64,000 bases of DNA, from the NCBI RefSeq assembly GCF_007744075.1, contig NZ_CP036266.1:5813748-5877747 (forward strand). Reading direction: 5' to 3'. Each line of letters starts with the position of its first letter. Position 1 is the stretch's first letter. Below, piece after piece: positions 18,337 to 27,586 of the stretch. Position numbers and translations under genes: made by a program. The DNA comes from Gimesia chilikensis (GTDB lineage: Bacteria > Planctomycetota > Planctomycetia > Planctomycetales > Planctomycetaceae). A model generated the notes under the pieces. The model saw only the letters and a program-made list of their open reading frames with translations, searched no databases and was not told the DNA's origin.

Positions 18337-20061
18337 TCAAGGAGTGCGTGACTCAGAATGCTTGTTCTCGGCCAGTTTTTCCGCGTATTTAGCCAGGTCC
18401 GACGATTTGAGGCGATTCATGCCGACAGAGGTGTCGTTGATATCAGAGAGCAGGTTGTCTGCATTAACCTCCATGCGAACGGGGAGTCGCACGGTAAACT
18501 GACTGCCGCGACCGAATTCACTCTCGAGAAAGACTTCCCCGTCCAGCAGCTTGGAGAGTTCGCGAATGATGGAAAGTCCCAGGCCGGTGCCTTCGTAAGA
18601 GCGGCTCATGGTATCCCGGGTTTCCGAGTTCGATTTCCCCTGGCGGAATTTCTCGAAGATGAATTCCTGCTCATCCAGGGGAATCCCGATGCCGTTATCA
18701 CGGACGAGCAGATCGAACAGTTCCGGGTCCTCTTCACAGAGGGTCGCCGAGACATGCACACGTCCCCCTTCCGGCGTGAACTTGATCGCGTTGGAAAGCA
18801 GGTTGTTCAGGATCTGCTGAATCTTGACCGAGTCCTGGAAGAGGATCGGAATCTTTGGATCGATTTCCGAAGTGAGTTCGATATTCTTTTTGTCCGCCAG
18901 CGGCAGCATGGTTCCCACGCGACGTTCGATAAGATCCGCGATGGAAATCTCCGAAAGCTGCAGTTCCATTTTGCCGCTCTCGATTTTTGCCAGGTCCAGC
19001 ACATCGTTGATCTGGGCGAGCAGGTTTTTGCCCGACATCTGAATGTTGGCGACGTAGCGTTTCTGTTTTTCTCCGAGGTCCTTGGAGTTCGCCAGCAGAT
19101 CGCTGAAGCCCAGGATACTGTTCAGCGGTGTGCGGAGTTCGTGGCTCATCGTGGCCAGGAACTCGTCTTTGAGTTTATTCATCTCGTAAAGCCGGAGGTT
19201 CACCTGGGCGAGTTCATCGACTTTGGTATCGAGGTCCGTGTTGACGGTCCGGAGTTCTTCCTGCACCGTAACGAGGTGACGCAACATGCGGTTGAACGCG
19301 TAGCTCAGCTCTTCGAATTCATCCCCGGTACGAATGTCGGCCCGCAGATCGAGATTGCCGTGTGCGATTTCATCGCTGACGTCCTTGAGGTGCAGGACCG
19401 GCTTGACGATCACATACCGCACGATGGCGTAAGCGGCGAGCATCGCCAGGACGGCGGTGATCAAAGCTGAAGCGACGTTGATCGCCCGGTTCCAGTTCTG
19501 GGCCTGTTCCACCTTCTGGGAGGGGAAGCGAATATTGACGATGCCGATCAGCCCGCCGAGTTCGAGATCCGGATCATCGTGCAGACGATGACAGGAGACA
19601 CAGGATTCGGTGGCATGAATGGCGCTGTAATACTGGAACTTGCCCTCAGACACGTCGGCGTAGAAGATTTCGTTTTCGCCCTGCTTGATGCGTTCCAGCG
19701 CCTCGTAGCCGGCACTGTCGATGGGGCGTTCCTTGGAGTCGGCGTTAGAAGGGTTGGCTTTGAAAACCGACCAGCTGTAATTTCCGAGGTCTTTGGACTT
19801 AACCGACTGGGCGATCTTTTCGATCAGCTCGCGGTATTCCTTGTTGTTCTCGGACCACTTCCAGTGCTTTTCCAGAATGATGGGGGCCACCAGCAGTCGG
19901 GCGGAGGTCACGTTCTGCTCATCCAGTACCTGGTTGTTCATCCAGGTATTGAGGGAGAAACTGGCGGTAATCAGGACCATAAGCCCCCCGCCGAACAGGA
20001 AGCGGCACTTCCGTTCGAGATTGGTTTCACCGAGCAGTTTTTTAAAAACGCGATACGACAT
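18337..20061 (-). CDS. Sensor histidine kinase with c-type heme motif in the sensor domain
   Basis: Membrane histidine kinase. A first membrane segment (about residues 25-42) is followed by a periplasmic domain resembling the Tll0287-like/DUF3365 heme sensor, with CVSCH at residues 154-158, then a second membrane segment (about 190-215), a HAMP domain (about 215-270), a coiled coil, and HisKA (ATMSHELRTPLNSILGF) plus HATPase (DNGIGI, GTGLGL) domains. DUF3365 sensors bind heme covalently through CxxCH and are thought to respond to redox state or small gases; that is family knowledge. No receiver domain is attached and no response regulator gene is adjacent, so the partner is unknown. 574 aa. 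Confidence 0.88.
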   Translation of the reverse strand: MSYRVFKKLLGETNLERKCRFLFGGGLMVLITASFSLNTWMNNQVLDEQNVTSARLLVAPIILEKHWKWSENNKEYRELIEKIAQSVKSKDLGNYSWSVFKANPSNADSKERPIDSAGYEALERIKQGENEIFYADVSEGKFQYYSAIHATESCVSCHRLHDDPDLELGGLIGIVNIRFPSQKVEQAQNWNRAINVASALITAVLAMLAAYAIVRYVIVKPVLHLKDVSDEIAHGNLDLRADIRTGDEFEELSYAFNRMLRHLVTVQEELRTVNTDLDTKVDELAQVNLRLYEMNKLKDEFLATMSHELRTPLNSILGFSDLLANSKDLGEKQKRYVANIQMSGKNLLAQINDVLDLAKIESGKMELQLSEISIADLIERRVGTMLPLADKKNIELTSEIDPKIPILFQDSVKIQQILNNLLSNAIKFTPEGGRVHVSATLCEEDPELFDLLVRDNGIGIPLDEQEFIFEKFRQGKSNSETRDTMSRSYEGTGLGLSIIRELSKLLDGEVFLESEFGRGSQFTVRLPVRMEVNADNLLSDINDTSVGMNRLKSSDLAKYAEKLAENKHSESRTP

Positions 20062-20201
20062 GGACTTCCAGCTGCTAACGAATCAGGATCAGACCAAGGC
20101 CCCGAGCCCGAGTATCCTCTGATCTTATTCCAAAATTACGCGGAGAGAAAAGCACGATTCGCCAATTCTACTCCCAATTCATTGAAATATCTGAGAAATC
20201 C

Positions 20202-21053
20202 TCAGAGGCTGTGACCGACCTGGCAACAGGGACAGTAGAAAGTGGAACGTTGCGCCTGCACGATGCGAATGATCTCCGCCCCCCGGCAGGTGGGACAGTG
20301 TTCTCCCGCCCGGCTGTAGACGCGGTGATGATTCTGGTAGCCGCCCGATTTGTTCAACGCATTCCGATAAGTGCCATCGCCGAGTGTTGAGCCTTCGTAG
20401 CGGATTGCTGCCTTTAGTATCTTGCGCGTCGCCTGGTGCAGGGCTTTGACTTCGTCTGCATTCAGTTCGTTGGCGGGGCGCTGGGGATGAATCCGGCTCA
20501 GATGCAGAATCTCACTGGCATAGAGATTCCCGATACCGGCAACCATTTTCTGGTCCAGTAAGGCGACTTTGATCGCCCGGCTGGTGCGGCCACACCGCTG
20601 CTCAAGTTCCTTGAGTGTCAGGGCCAGGGCATCCGGGCCGAGCTTCGCGGGGCCGAGCACGGTCTCCAGTTCGGCTTTGCGTAATAATTGAACCGTTCCC
20701 AGTCCACGACGGTCCCAGAACCAGAGTGATGTCTGCTTGCGTCCGTTCTGCAGACGCCATTCCAGACGGAGGTGTTCGCGATCCGGCGGATCGGAGAGTA
20801 ACATCAGTCCAGTCATGCGGGGTTCAATGACGAACGAGTCCTCGTTCTCCAGATCCAGGATCACGCGTTTGGCCAGTCTGCGTACGGAAACCACCGACTG
20901 ATTTAAGACTCTGCCCTGGATCGACTTCAGGCCTGGTTTCATCGAAATGGGCTTGCAGGTACAGCGGCATTTGACGAATTCACGGATCCGGGCGCCTACG
21001 ACGGCATCGCGGATGCCCCGCACCATGGTTTCCACTTCCGGCAGCTCTGGCAC
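20202..21053 (-). CDS. mutM: Formamidopyrimidine-DNA glycosylase
   Basis: Base-excision repair enzyme (Fpg) that removes 8-oxoguanine and formamidopyrimidines and nicks the abasic site. The N-terminus is the family's [13 protein letters not shown], with Pro2 as the nucleophile after Met removal and Glu3 catalytic. The H2TH region appears as [20 protein letters not shown]. The C-terminal zinc finger has four Cys (254, 257, 274, 277). 283 residues, close to E. coli Fpg (269). The upstream gene is divergent; the kinase downstream is 140 nt away and unrelated. Confidence 0.96.
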   Translation of the reverse strand: MPELPEVETMVRGIRDAVVGARIREFVKCRCTCKPISMKPGLKSIQGRVLNQSVVSVRRLAKRVILDLENEDSFVIEPRMTGLMLLSDPPDREHLRLEWRLQNGRKQTSLWFWDRRGLGTVQLLRKAELETVLGPAKLGPDALALTLKELEQRCGRTSRAIKVALLDQKMVAGIGNLYASEILHLSRIHPQRPANELNADEVKALHQATRKILKAAIRYEGSTLGDGTYRNALNKSGGYQNHHRVYSRAGEHCPTCRGAEIIRIVQAQRSTFYCPCCQVGHSL

Positions 21054-21318
21054 GATTATACTTTCTATAGCAATGGTAGCGGTTTTGCGTTGTCAACAAT
21101 TTTGAACGAAGTGTTTCTATTCTACTACCTGTAACTGTTCTTTCGATGTCAGCGTTCAGCTGAAACAGGAAGAAGAAGAAATTTGAGATTACGCTTGACG
21201 TTGGGCCAAAGTTGGACGATCCTAGATCATAAAGTACTTAGATTCCCTATCTTGCAGAACGTGTACACACGGCCTGCAAATCGAACCGTCAAATATCAGT
21301 GCCAATCGGAGAGCGTCC

Positions 21319-23208
21319 ATGCGCCCTAAAAACCCTCGAGTCGGCTCCAGTGTTGTTTCAGTCCTGGCAACCATCGCCTGTTTATCAATCGTACTGGCAG
21401 TCACGTTTTATCTGGTGAACCGCCAGCCTCAAGTGACCGTGGAAAAAGTGGAGGAGCAAATTCAGGCTCCTGCAGAAACCCCACTGGTCATGGAAGAACA
21501 ACAGGAAGAAGTTGTGGTTGTGCCGGAACAAACTCCTGAACCGGTTCAGGAAACTCCGCGAGTCACTCCTGAAGAAATGGTCGCCGCTCAACTGGCTGCC
21601 GGCGAATTTGGTCAGGCGATTGAAACCGCAGAGACCGTCGCTGACCTGAATGAACGCACCATGCTGCTGAAGATGGTTGTCAAAGCCCAGATGGATTCCG
21701 GCGACTTTGTTGCCGCCCTGGGAACGATCAACCGGATCCCACTGGCAGAAGCCCGCTCACAAGCAATGAGCGAACGAGCCCAGGCCATGTCATTGGCCGG
21801 GGGTTCTCAGCTGGCCGACTTCACCGAACTGATTCAGTTGATTCAGACACAGACCTCTGGCCTCTGGTCAGACACCGGGGAAGGTGACGGGGAAATCAGT
21901 CAGTTTTCCAGCGGGGTTAAGGTCGATCCCAACGGACTGCTGCATCAGATCAGTCAGCAGGAACGCAACGGACAGCTGGCAGCTCTGGGCATTAAAGCCC
22001 GTCAGGCTAACCTGAATCAGAATGTCGCTCAGAACAGCCAGCTGCGTCTGGTTTCGCTGACACGTCTGGAACAGCAGGTACAGCAGTTAATCGAAGAAGG
22101 TCGTTCACCGGTCGAAACCATGAAAATGCTCGCTGGTCTGACCAAAGTTCAATACATCTTTGTTTACCCGGAAGAGAACGAAGTCGTGATCGCCGGTCCG
22201 GCTGAAGCCTGGATCTACAACGAGCAGGGCCAGGCAGTGGGTGTCGAAAGTGGACGCCCCGTGCTGCAGCTGGATGACCTCGTTACCGTATTGCGGACCT
22301 TCTCTGACCAGGGTGAAAAAATCTTCGGCTGTTCTTTCGATCCCCGTCCTGAAGGACTGGCCCGTGTGAAAGAATTCGTCGCTCAGTCTAACGCCCGCGG
22401 CCCTCTGCACGCTGGTGGTGGTGTTCGTAACTGGACCCGTCAGCTGAAAGACAAACTGGGCGTCCAGGACATCACCCAGTACGGTGTGCCTGACACTTCC
22501 CGTGTGGCCCGTGTTCTGATCGAAGCTGACTACCGGATGAAAATGATCGGGATCGGCAAACTGGACGCTGGTGCGAATATCCCCAGCTACTTCGATCTGC
22601 TGGCCAAAGAAAACTCACAGTCGGCTCAGAAACTGGAAGCACTTCGCTGGTGGCTGACCATGAAGTACGATTCCGTACTGCACAACCCACAGCGGACCGC
22701 CTTCGAGCTGGTTGGCTCTTCGGTTCTCTGTCAGTCTGAAAACCAGATTGTGACTAAAGAAGGTCAGCGTCTGCAGACCGGTCAGGCCGAAAAGCTGAAC
22801 CGCGAATTCGCGGCGAACTTCACAAAACATTATCAGGAACTGGCCCAGAAAGATCTGGTTTACGCCGACCTGCAGAACATTTTCGATCTGGCCCTGGTCG
22901 CTGCCCTGATGCAGAACGAGCAGCTGGCCAACCGTGCTGGCTGGGAAATGAATGCCTTCGCTGCGAACGGCATGTATCGTCCCGCTGAGTACAAACCTGC
23001 TCACACGGTCGAAACGGTCGTCAATCACCGGGTCTACAACGGCAAAGACGTTGTGGTTCAGGTAGCCGGCGGTGTTCGCGTCGATACGGCATCGGTCGTT
23101 AAGAACCAGAACAACCTGAAGGTCTCTCCCGAAGTGGGAGCCGTCTCCACCAAATCACAGGCCCCGGCTCTGCCCGTCGGTCGCTGGTGGTGGGATCTGG
23201 CTAACTGA
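21319..23208 (+). CDS. DUF1598-type planctomycete protein, membrane-anchored
   Basis: Protein of unknown function, 629 residues. An N-terminal membrane anchor or uncleaved signal (about residues 13-34) is followed by an acidic, Pro/Glu-rich linker (about 38-80), a helical segment (about 85-150) that could be repeat-like, and a conserved block with LAGLTKVQYIFVYPEENEV and VIAGPAEAW (about 272-300) that I associate with the DUF1598 family. A second conserved part follows (IGKLDAGANIPSYFDLL). A ribosome-binding site (GGAGAG) precedes the ATG by 6 nt. It stands alone: divergent from mutM, and separated from the convergent sulfatase by a strong terminator. Most of the protein should lie outside the cytoplasmic membrane; no catalytic motif is seen. 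Confidence 0.8.
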   Translation: MRPKNPRVGSSVVSVLATIACLSIVLAVTFYLVNRQPQVTVEKVEEQIQAPAETPLVMEEQQEEVVVVPEQTPEPVQETPRVTPEEMVAAQLAAGEFGQAIETAETVADLNERTMLLKMVVKAQMDSGDFVAALGTINRIPLAEARSQAMSERAQAMSLAGGSQLADFTELIQLIQTQTSGLWSDTGEGDGEISQFSSGVKVDPNGLLHQISQQERNGQLAALGIKARQANLNQNVAQNSQLRLVSLTRLEQQVQQLIEEGRSPVETMKMLAGLTKVQYIFVYPEENEVVIAGPAEAWIYNEQGQAVGVESGRPVLQLDDLVTVLRTFSDQGEKIFGCSFDPRPEGLARVKEFVAQSNARGPLHAGGGVRNWTRQLKDKLGVQDITQYGVPDTSRVARVLIEADYRMKMIGIGKLDAGANIPSYFDLLAKENSQSAQKLEALRWWLTMKYDSVLHNPQRTAFELVGSSVLCQSENQIVTKEGQRLQTGQAEKLNREFAANFTKHYQELAQKDLVYADLQNIFDLALVAALMQNEQLANRAGWEMNAFAANGMYRPAEYKPAHTVETVVNHRVYNGKDVVVQVAGGVRVDTASVVKNQNNLKVSPEVGAVSTKSQAPALPVGRWWWDLAN

Positions 23209-23232
23209 GATCAGTTCATCAAAAACAGAGAT

Positions 23233-23270
23233 AAAAAAAACGCGGTCCCCAACAGGGCCGCGTTTTTTTA
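23233..23270. terminator. Bidirectional intrinsic terminator
   Basis: A GC-rich stem (cgcggtccc with gggccgcg, loop aaca, one G-U) is flanked by an A-run on the left and seven T on the right, so it can end both the DUF1598 transcript (+) and the sulfatase transcript (-). Confidence 0.85.
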
Positions 23271-23287
23271 TTGGAGTGGGCTCTCGC

Positions 23288-24709
23288 TTATTTCACGTAG
23301 CCCTTGATGCCAACCGGCTTGAGAGTCTGCGGAAAGTCGCGTGGTTCCGTGTGGGCCTGCTGCATGGCTTCGGTCATCTGTTTGACCTGTTCCGGATTCT
23401 GACTGGCGAGGTCCTTCGTCTCACCGACATCCTGTTTCAGATTGTAGAGTTCAATTGGACGATTCATCCGATTTTGAACGGCCTTCCAGTCTCCCATCCG
23501 CAGTGCCCGGGAACGAATCGTACCTTTGGTGTATTCCCAGTAAAGGTAATCATGTTTTTTCTGAGTTCCCTTCCCGAGCAACGTCGGCAGAATCGAAATG
23601 CCGTCGATATCAACGCCGGCGGGTACCTTTGCATGAGCCACATCAGCGAAGGTGGGCAGCATATCCCAGAAGGCGATCTGTAAATCAGATGTGGTGCCGG
23701 GAGCAATCTTGCCAGGCCAGCTGGCGATGAAGGGCACCCGCAGGCCGCCTTCGTACATGGTTCCCTTATGGCCTTTGAGGGGTGCATTGCCGTCAAAGAA
23801 ATCGGTCATCTCTTTCCAGTTGCCCCCCTGCCCACCATTGTCGGAAGTAAAGATAATCAGTGTGTTGTCACGGATACCCAGCTCTTCGAGCAGTTTCACT
23901 ACTTCCCCGACATGTGCATCAAGGCGTGAAACCATTCCGGCAAAGGTCGTGAGGCCATCTTCGGAACCAATGTAACCCGGACGCGGATCTTTAATCTCCC
24001 GTTTGGGGAATTTTCCCCGGTAGGGACGTTCTGATTCTTCCGGCACCACCAGTTCCACGTGGGGCAGGATGTACGACAGGTACGCAAAAAAGGGCTGTTT
24101 GCTGTTCTGGCGGATAAAACTTTTAGCGTCTGCGTGAATCAGATCCTGGATGTAGGTCCCCCGCTGATTATTTTCGTTTTCCGGCAGCATGACCTTTTCT
24201 TCATTCCGCCAGATCCAGAAGGGATAGTAGAAATGGGCATGCACCTGCAGGAGCTGACCGGTAAACTGGTCGAAGCCTTTCTGATTCGGGCGTCCCGGCG
24301 TGCCTTCGTAACCCAATCCCCATTTCCCGAAACAGCCCGTGGCGTAGCCGGCGGACTTCAATACTTCAGCAACGGTCTTGTCTTCTTCGTAGAGCAGCTG
24401 ATTCAGATCATTGGCACGCACGGCGGTATGCCCGGTGTGCTGCCCCGTCATCAATACGCTCCGTGAAGGCTGGCAAACCATGCAGCCGGCATAAGCCTGG
24501 GTGAACTTCATACCGTCTGCTGCCAGCTGATCAATGTGCGGCGTTTTGATTTTCGTCTGGCCGTAACAGCCGACTTCCGCATACCCCAGATCGTCTGCCA
24601 TGATGAAAATGATATTCGGTTTCTGCTGATCAGCGGCGCGGGTGACCGTGGTCAGAAACAGATTCAGACAGCTCAAAACTGTCAGCAGTACAAAACAACG
24701 TCGAAGCAT
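23288..24709 (-). CDS. Secreted sulfatase (arylsulfatase A type)
   Basis: Hydrolyses sulfate esters, probably of sulfated polysaccharides outside the cytoplasm. A signal peptide spans residues 1-25 (cleavage near TRA|AD). The metal-binding MADDLGYAE segment follows, and the sulfatase signature C79-Q-P-S-R83 (with LMTGQHTGH) marks the Cys converted to formylglycine. Later, IIFTSDNGGQGGN provides further metal ligands. 473 residues, normal for family S1. No sulfatase-maturing enzyme is in the window. It is transcribed alone; a bidirectional terminator lies just past its stop codon. Substrate cannot be deduced. Confidence 0.94.
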   Translation of the reverse strand: MLRRCFVLLTVLSCLNLFLTTVTRAADQQKPNIIFIMADDLGYAEVGCYGQTKIKTPHIDQLAADGMKFTQAYAGCMVCQPSRSVLMTGQHTGHTAVRANDLNQLLYEEDKTVAEVLKSAGYATGCFGKWGLGYEGTPGRPNQKGFDQFTGQLLQVHAHFYYPFWIWRNEEKVMLPENENNQRGTYIQDLIHADAKSFIRQNSKQPFFAYLSYILPHVELVVPEESERPYRGKFPKREIKDPRPGYIGSEDGLTTFAGMVSRLDAHVGEVVKLLEELGIRDNTLIIFTSDNGGQGGNWKEMTDFFDGNAPLKGHKGTMYEGGLRVPFIASWPGKIAPGTTSDLQIAFWDMLPTFADVAHAKVPAGVDIDGISILPTLLGKGTQKKHDYLYWEYTKGTIRSRALRMGDWKAVQNRMNRPIELYNLKQDVGETKDLASQNPEQVKQMTEAMQQAHTEPRDFPQTLKPVGIKGYVK

Positions 24710-24962
24710 TATGCCATTCCCTTTCGAATGTGTGGATTTGGTTTGTTTTTGAAAGATTTACATGCGTTAAATGTTTTGAAATCTCAAATTGAAAAAACGC
24801 TTTGAATTGGTCTTGACCGATTCGAGGGTACCTTCTATTCTCCCCGCACCATTAACGTTCAAGTTAATGAAATCAATTTCGAGAAGACAATTCCTGTTAC
24901 TATCACACCTCAGAATGACAGTTATCATTCTCTGTTTCAACCTTCAAGCAAATACCGGTGTT
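24710..24962. other. Upstream region of the sulfatase gene
   Basis: AT-rich, no gene seen. It must hold the sulfatase promoter (leftwards) and possibly one for the structured + strand region that follows. No clear hexamer pair was recognised. Confidence 0.35.
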
Positions 24963-25220
24963 CGTTGAGTGATTTCATTCACTCAACGGAAAGATCGAAT
25001 GCCCGAGGCACGGACGCTGAGGCATCGATCTTTTTTGAAGTCACTCCAGACTGATACCTGCCAGACCGTGAATAACAGGATGAAAATTTAAGGCGAACAA
25101 TCGCCTCCCGGAAGTGGTGCATGTCCTTCCCCCCCTGGGCTACTGCTTCCGGGAATTTTTATGCGCAAAGGCCCGTCTCGTTGAGGATCTCACGAGACGG
25201 GCCTTTTGTTTTTTGCGTTC
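24963..25220 (+). ncRNA. Candidate structured RNA / tandem hairpins
   Basis: No protein gene, but five inverted repeats in 260 nt. (1) A perfect 10-bp stem, cgttgagtga/tcactcaacg, at 24963-24988. (2) aaagatcgaatgcc/ggcatcgatcttt at 24990-25033, one bulge, followed by six T. (3) aggcga/tcgcct with loop acaa, near 25091-25106. (4) cccggaag/cttccggg near 25107-25153, followed by attttt. (5) The long terminator stem at 25167-25210, followed by ttttgtttttt. The T-runs lie on the + strand, while the nearest protein genes on both sides are on the minus strand. This suggests one or more small + strand transcripts, or a boundary of stacked terminators. It does not match the tmRNA, RNase P or SRP RNA signatures I know. 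Confidence 0.4.
25165..25218 (+). terminator. Strong intrinsic terminator
   Basis: aaaggcccgtctcgt pairs with acgagacgggccttt around a loop of about 10 nt, followed by ttttgtttttt on the + strand. On the minus strand the tail is only TTT, yet the stem lies just after the glgC stop codon, so it may serve both directions. Confidence 0.75.
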
Positions 25221-25234
25221 TCTCTGGAAGAGTT

Positions 25235-26470
25235 TCAACCCTCTTCGGGGAAACCATCCATCTTGCCGATCACGACGATCCCGGATTCAGAAACGGTAAA
25301 GCCCCGTTTTTTATCCTGCTCCAGGTCATAGCCGATCTCGCAGCCTTTGGGGATCGAAACCCCTTTATCGATGATCGCATTCCGGATCTTGGCATGTCGC
25401 CCGACGTTCACGCCGGAGAACAGAATCGAATTATCGACCTCGGCCCAGCTGTTGACGCGGACATTCGAGGAAATGATGGACTGGCTCACGCGGCCACCGG
25501 AAATGATCGACCCCGGACAGACCATACTGTCGACCGCCTGCCCGACGCGGGGCTTGGAACCTTCGCTCTGGGCGAAGACGAACTTCGGTGGTGGATCGGG
25601 TGCCTGGTACGAGCGAATCGGCCAGGTATTATCGTAGAGGTTCAGCTGCGGATGCACGGAGATCAGGTCCATATTGGCTTCGTAGTAAGCGTCGATGGTT
25701 CCCACGTCCCGCCAGTAATAGCCGTCGCCGGTGTTTTTATCCTGAAAGGGATAGGCACGGATCAGGTGGTCATCAATGATCGAGGGAATGATGTTCTTAC
25801 CAAAATCGTGCGCGCTGTCGAGCTGGGTGGCATCGTAGCAGAGGCGTTCAAAGAGGAAATTGGTGTTGAAGACATAAATCCCCATCGAAGCCAGACTCTT
25901 ATCCGGGTGCGTCGGCATCGGGGCGGGGGAAGCGGGTTTTTCTTCGAACTTGACGACCCGCATGTCATCATCGACTCCCATGACGCCGAACTGGGTCGCT
26001 TCGGTGCGGTCCACGGGAATACACCCGATGGTGACTTCGGCCCCTGATTCGCGGTGGTCGTTGATCAGTTTTGAGTAATCCATCTTATAAATGTGATCGC
26101 CGGAGAGAATCAGAATGTAATCGGAACGGGCGCGTTCGATGGTATAGATATTCTGATAGACGGCGTCAGCGGTTCCCTGGTACCACTGTTCGTCAATTCG
26201 CTGCTGGGGAGGCAGGACATCGATGAACTCATTCAACTCCCGGCAGAGGAACCGCCAGCCCAGGTTGATATGACGGTCGAGACTGGCAGCCTTGTACTGG
26301 GTCAGAATCAGAACCCGCCGCAGTCCACTGTTGATACAGTTGGAAAGGGTAAAATCGATAATCCGGTAACCGCCTCCAAACGGTACCGCAGGTTTTGCCC
26401 GATCCCGGGTGAGAGGCTCAAGGCGCGATCCCTTGCCTCCTGCCAGTATCAATGCCAGGACATTCCGCAT
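25235..26470 (-). CDS. glgC: Glucose-1-phosphate adenylyltransferase
   Basis: Makes ADP-glucose and pyrophosphate from ATP and glucose-1-phosphate, the committed step of bacterial glycogen synthesis. The N-terminal nucleotidyltransferase domain has LILAGGKGSRLEPLT (residues 8-22) and KPAVPFGGGYRIIDF; the C-terminal part is a left-handed beta-helix (SIISGGRVSQSIIS, NVGRHAKIRNAII). The start ATG at 26470 is fixed by a perfect AGGAGG at 26478-26483, 7 nt upstream; the longer open frame to 26563 is ignored. 411 residues, as expected. It is not in an operon with glgA (8.9-10.4 kb) and is divergent from a methyltransferase gene. Confidence 0.96.
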   Translation of the reverse strand: MRNVLALILAGGKGSRLEPLTRDRAKPAVPFGGGYRIIDFTLSNCINSGLRRVLILTQYKAASLDRHINLGWRFLCRELNEFIDVLPPQQRIDEQWYQGTADAVYQNIYTIERARSDYILILSGDHIYKMDYSKLINDHRESGAEVTIGCIPVDRTEATQFGVMGVDDDMRVVKFEEKPASPAPMPTHPDKSLASMGIYVFNTNFLFERLCYDATQLDSAHDFGKNIIPSIIDDHLIRAYPFQDKNTGDGYYWRDVGTIDAYYEANMDLISVHPQLNLYDNTWPIRSYQAPDPPPKFVFAQSEGSKPRVGQAVDSMVCPGSIISGGRVSQSIISSNVRVNSWAEVDNSILFSGVNVGRHAKIRNAIIDKGVSIPKGCEIGYDLEQDKKRGFTVSESGIVVIGKMDGFPEEG

Positions 26471-26477
26471 AGCTATT

Positions 26478-26483
26478 CCTCCT
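26478..26483 (-). promoter_or_regulatory. Ribosome-binding site deciding the glgC start
   Basis: AGGAGG on the minus strand with ideal spacing to the ATG at 26470. Such a perfect site is uncommon in this window, where many starts lack a visible one. Confidence 0.8.
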
Positions 26484-26737
26484 GAATATGGAACAAGGGT
26501 AAACGAAGGCTCCCTCGCTCCATTAAAATGATTCTGATGATGACTCAGCCTATGTTGTATCATCCTCTGCGCACGAAAGGAATTCTAAAAAACTCTGTTT
26601 TGCAGAAGTTCAATTTTCTTCAGGAAGTTTCGCATTGTCAGAGTGTCAAGTTGACGCGTCTGACATTTCGGAACTGTAACTTAATGAACTTCAGACAGAT
26701 TTCACGCTTGCGGCTTCTCTCCCGGAATCGATCGATT

Positions 26738-26743
26738 TATAAT
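26738..26743 (+). promoter_or_regulatory. Perfect -10 hexamer before the methyltransferase gene
   Basis: TATAAT lies 45 nt before the chosen ATG at 26789, in the 318-nt divergent region between glgC and the methyltransferase (26471-26788), which otherwise holds no gene. No good -35 is seen at 16-18 nt upstream, so this is a weak to moderate promoter call. Confidence 0.35.
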
Positions 26744-26788
26744 TTCGCGTGTTCGACTCTCACCTTCCAGATTGCGGAGAATGCATCC

Positions 26789-27451
26789 ATGAGCACCACT
26801 GACGAAAAACTCACCAAGTCCTTCTACGATCGCATCAGCCATTCTTATGACGCGCTCGCCGATTCCAACGAGCACGTGGCGCGTGAAAAAGGGCTGGCAG
26901 CCCTGGCTGTTTCTGAGGGAGAGACAGTACTCGAAATCGGGTACGGCACCGGCCATTCGCTGGTCGCTTTAGCCGAAGCGGTGGGAGAGAGTGGGCAGGT
27001 CTGCGGGGTAGATATTTCCGATGGCATGCAGAAAGTCTCGGAAAAACGCGTGGCCGAGGCGGGTCTGGCTGAGCGGGTTAAACTGTCGGTCGCCAATACA
27101 CCTCCGCTGCCCTTCGATGACAATACCTTCGATGCGGTTAGCATGAGCTTTACCCTGGAACTGTTTCCGCTGGAAACCATTCCGGAGGTACTGAAGGAAA
27201 TCCGCCGGGTCCTGAAACCGGGAGGACGTCTGGGAGTGGTCTCAATGGCTCTCACCCAAGAAGGGGAAAAAGACAGTTTCCTCGAGAAGACCTACAAATG
27301 GATGCACCAGCACTTCCCGCACATCGTGGACTGCCAGCCGATTAACGCTGTTGGCTTTCTGAAAGAGGCCGGCTTCGAAATCAAGGTTGAAAACAACCTT
27401 GAAATCTGGACCATGCCGGTCGCAGCACTGGTTGGCGTTTCCCCAGCCTGA
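26789..27451 (+). CDS. Class I SAM-dependent methyltransferase (UbiE-like)
   Basis: Rossmann-fold methyltransferase of about 220 residues in the UbiE/COQ5-like group. SAM-binding motif I is VLEIGYGTGHS (about residues 48-58), followed by the acidic VCGVDISDGM and the post-motif VSMSFTLELFP and RRVLKPGGRLGVV segments. The frame is open from 26528, but the ATG at 26789 with GGAGA upstream begins the conserved sequence (MSTTDEKLTKSFYDRIS) and follows a TATAAT hexamer. Acceptor substrate is not identifiable: menaquinone precursor, small molecule and lipid are all possible. The next gene is 135 nt downstream on the same strand. Confidence 0.88.
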   Translation: MSTTDEKLTKSFYDRISHSYDALADSNEHVAREKGLAALAVSEGETVLEIGYGTGHSLVALAEAVGESGQVCGVDISDGMQKVSEKRVAEAGLAERVKLSVANTPPLPFDDNTFDAVSMSFTLELFPLETIPEVLKEIRRVLKPGGRLGVVSMALTQEGEKDSFLEKTYKWMHQHFPHIVDCQPINAVGFLKEAGFEIKVENNLEIWTMPVAALVGVSPA

Positions 27452-27586
27452 TTGAGCGGGGTCGGGCCGTTCCCGCTGCAGTGTGTTTTTGCTGGCGAGG
27501 CGGGTACGTATTTCGTAAGATATCAGTCTAACCCAATACGACCCGCCCGGAAGTTACATTCACGCCTTGCAGACTGGAACCTCAAC

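Noticed and set aside
25114-25299. A 61-codon + strand frame in the structured region
   Set aside because: It overlaps the hairpins and the glgC 3' end, has no ribosome-binding site and no protein-like composition.
26093-26485. A 130-codon + strand frame antisense to glgC
   Set aside because: glgC is certain, so this is a shadow.
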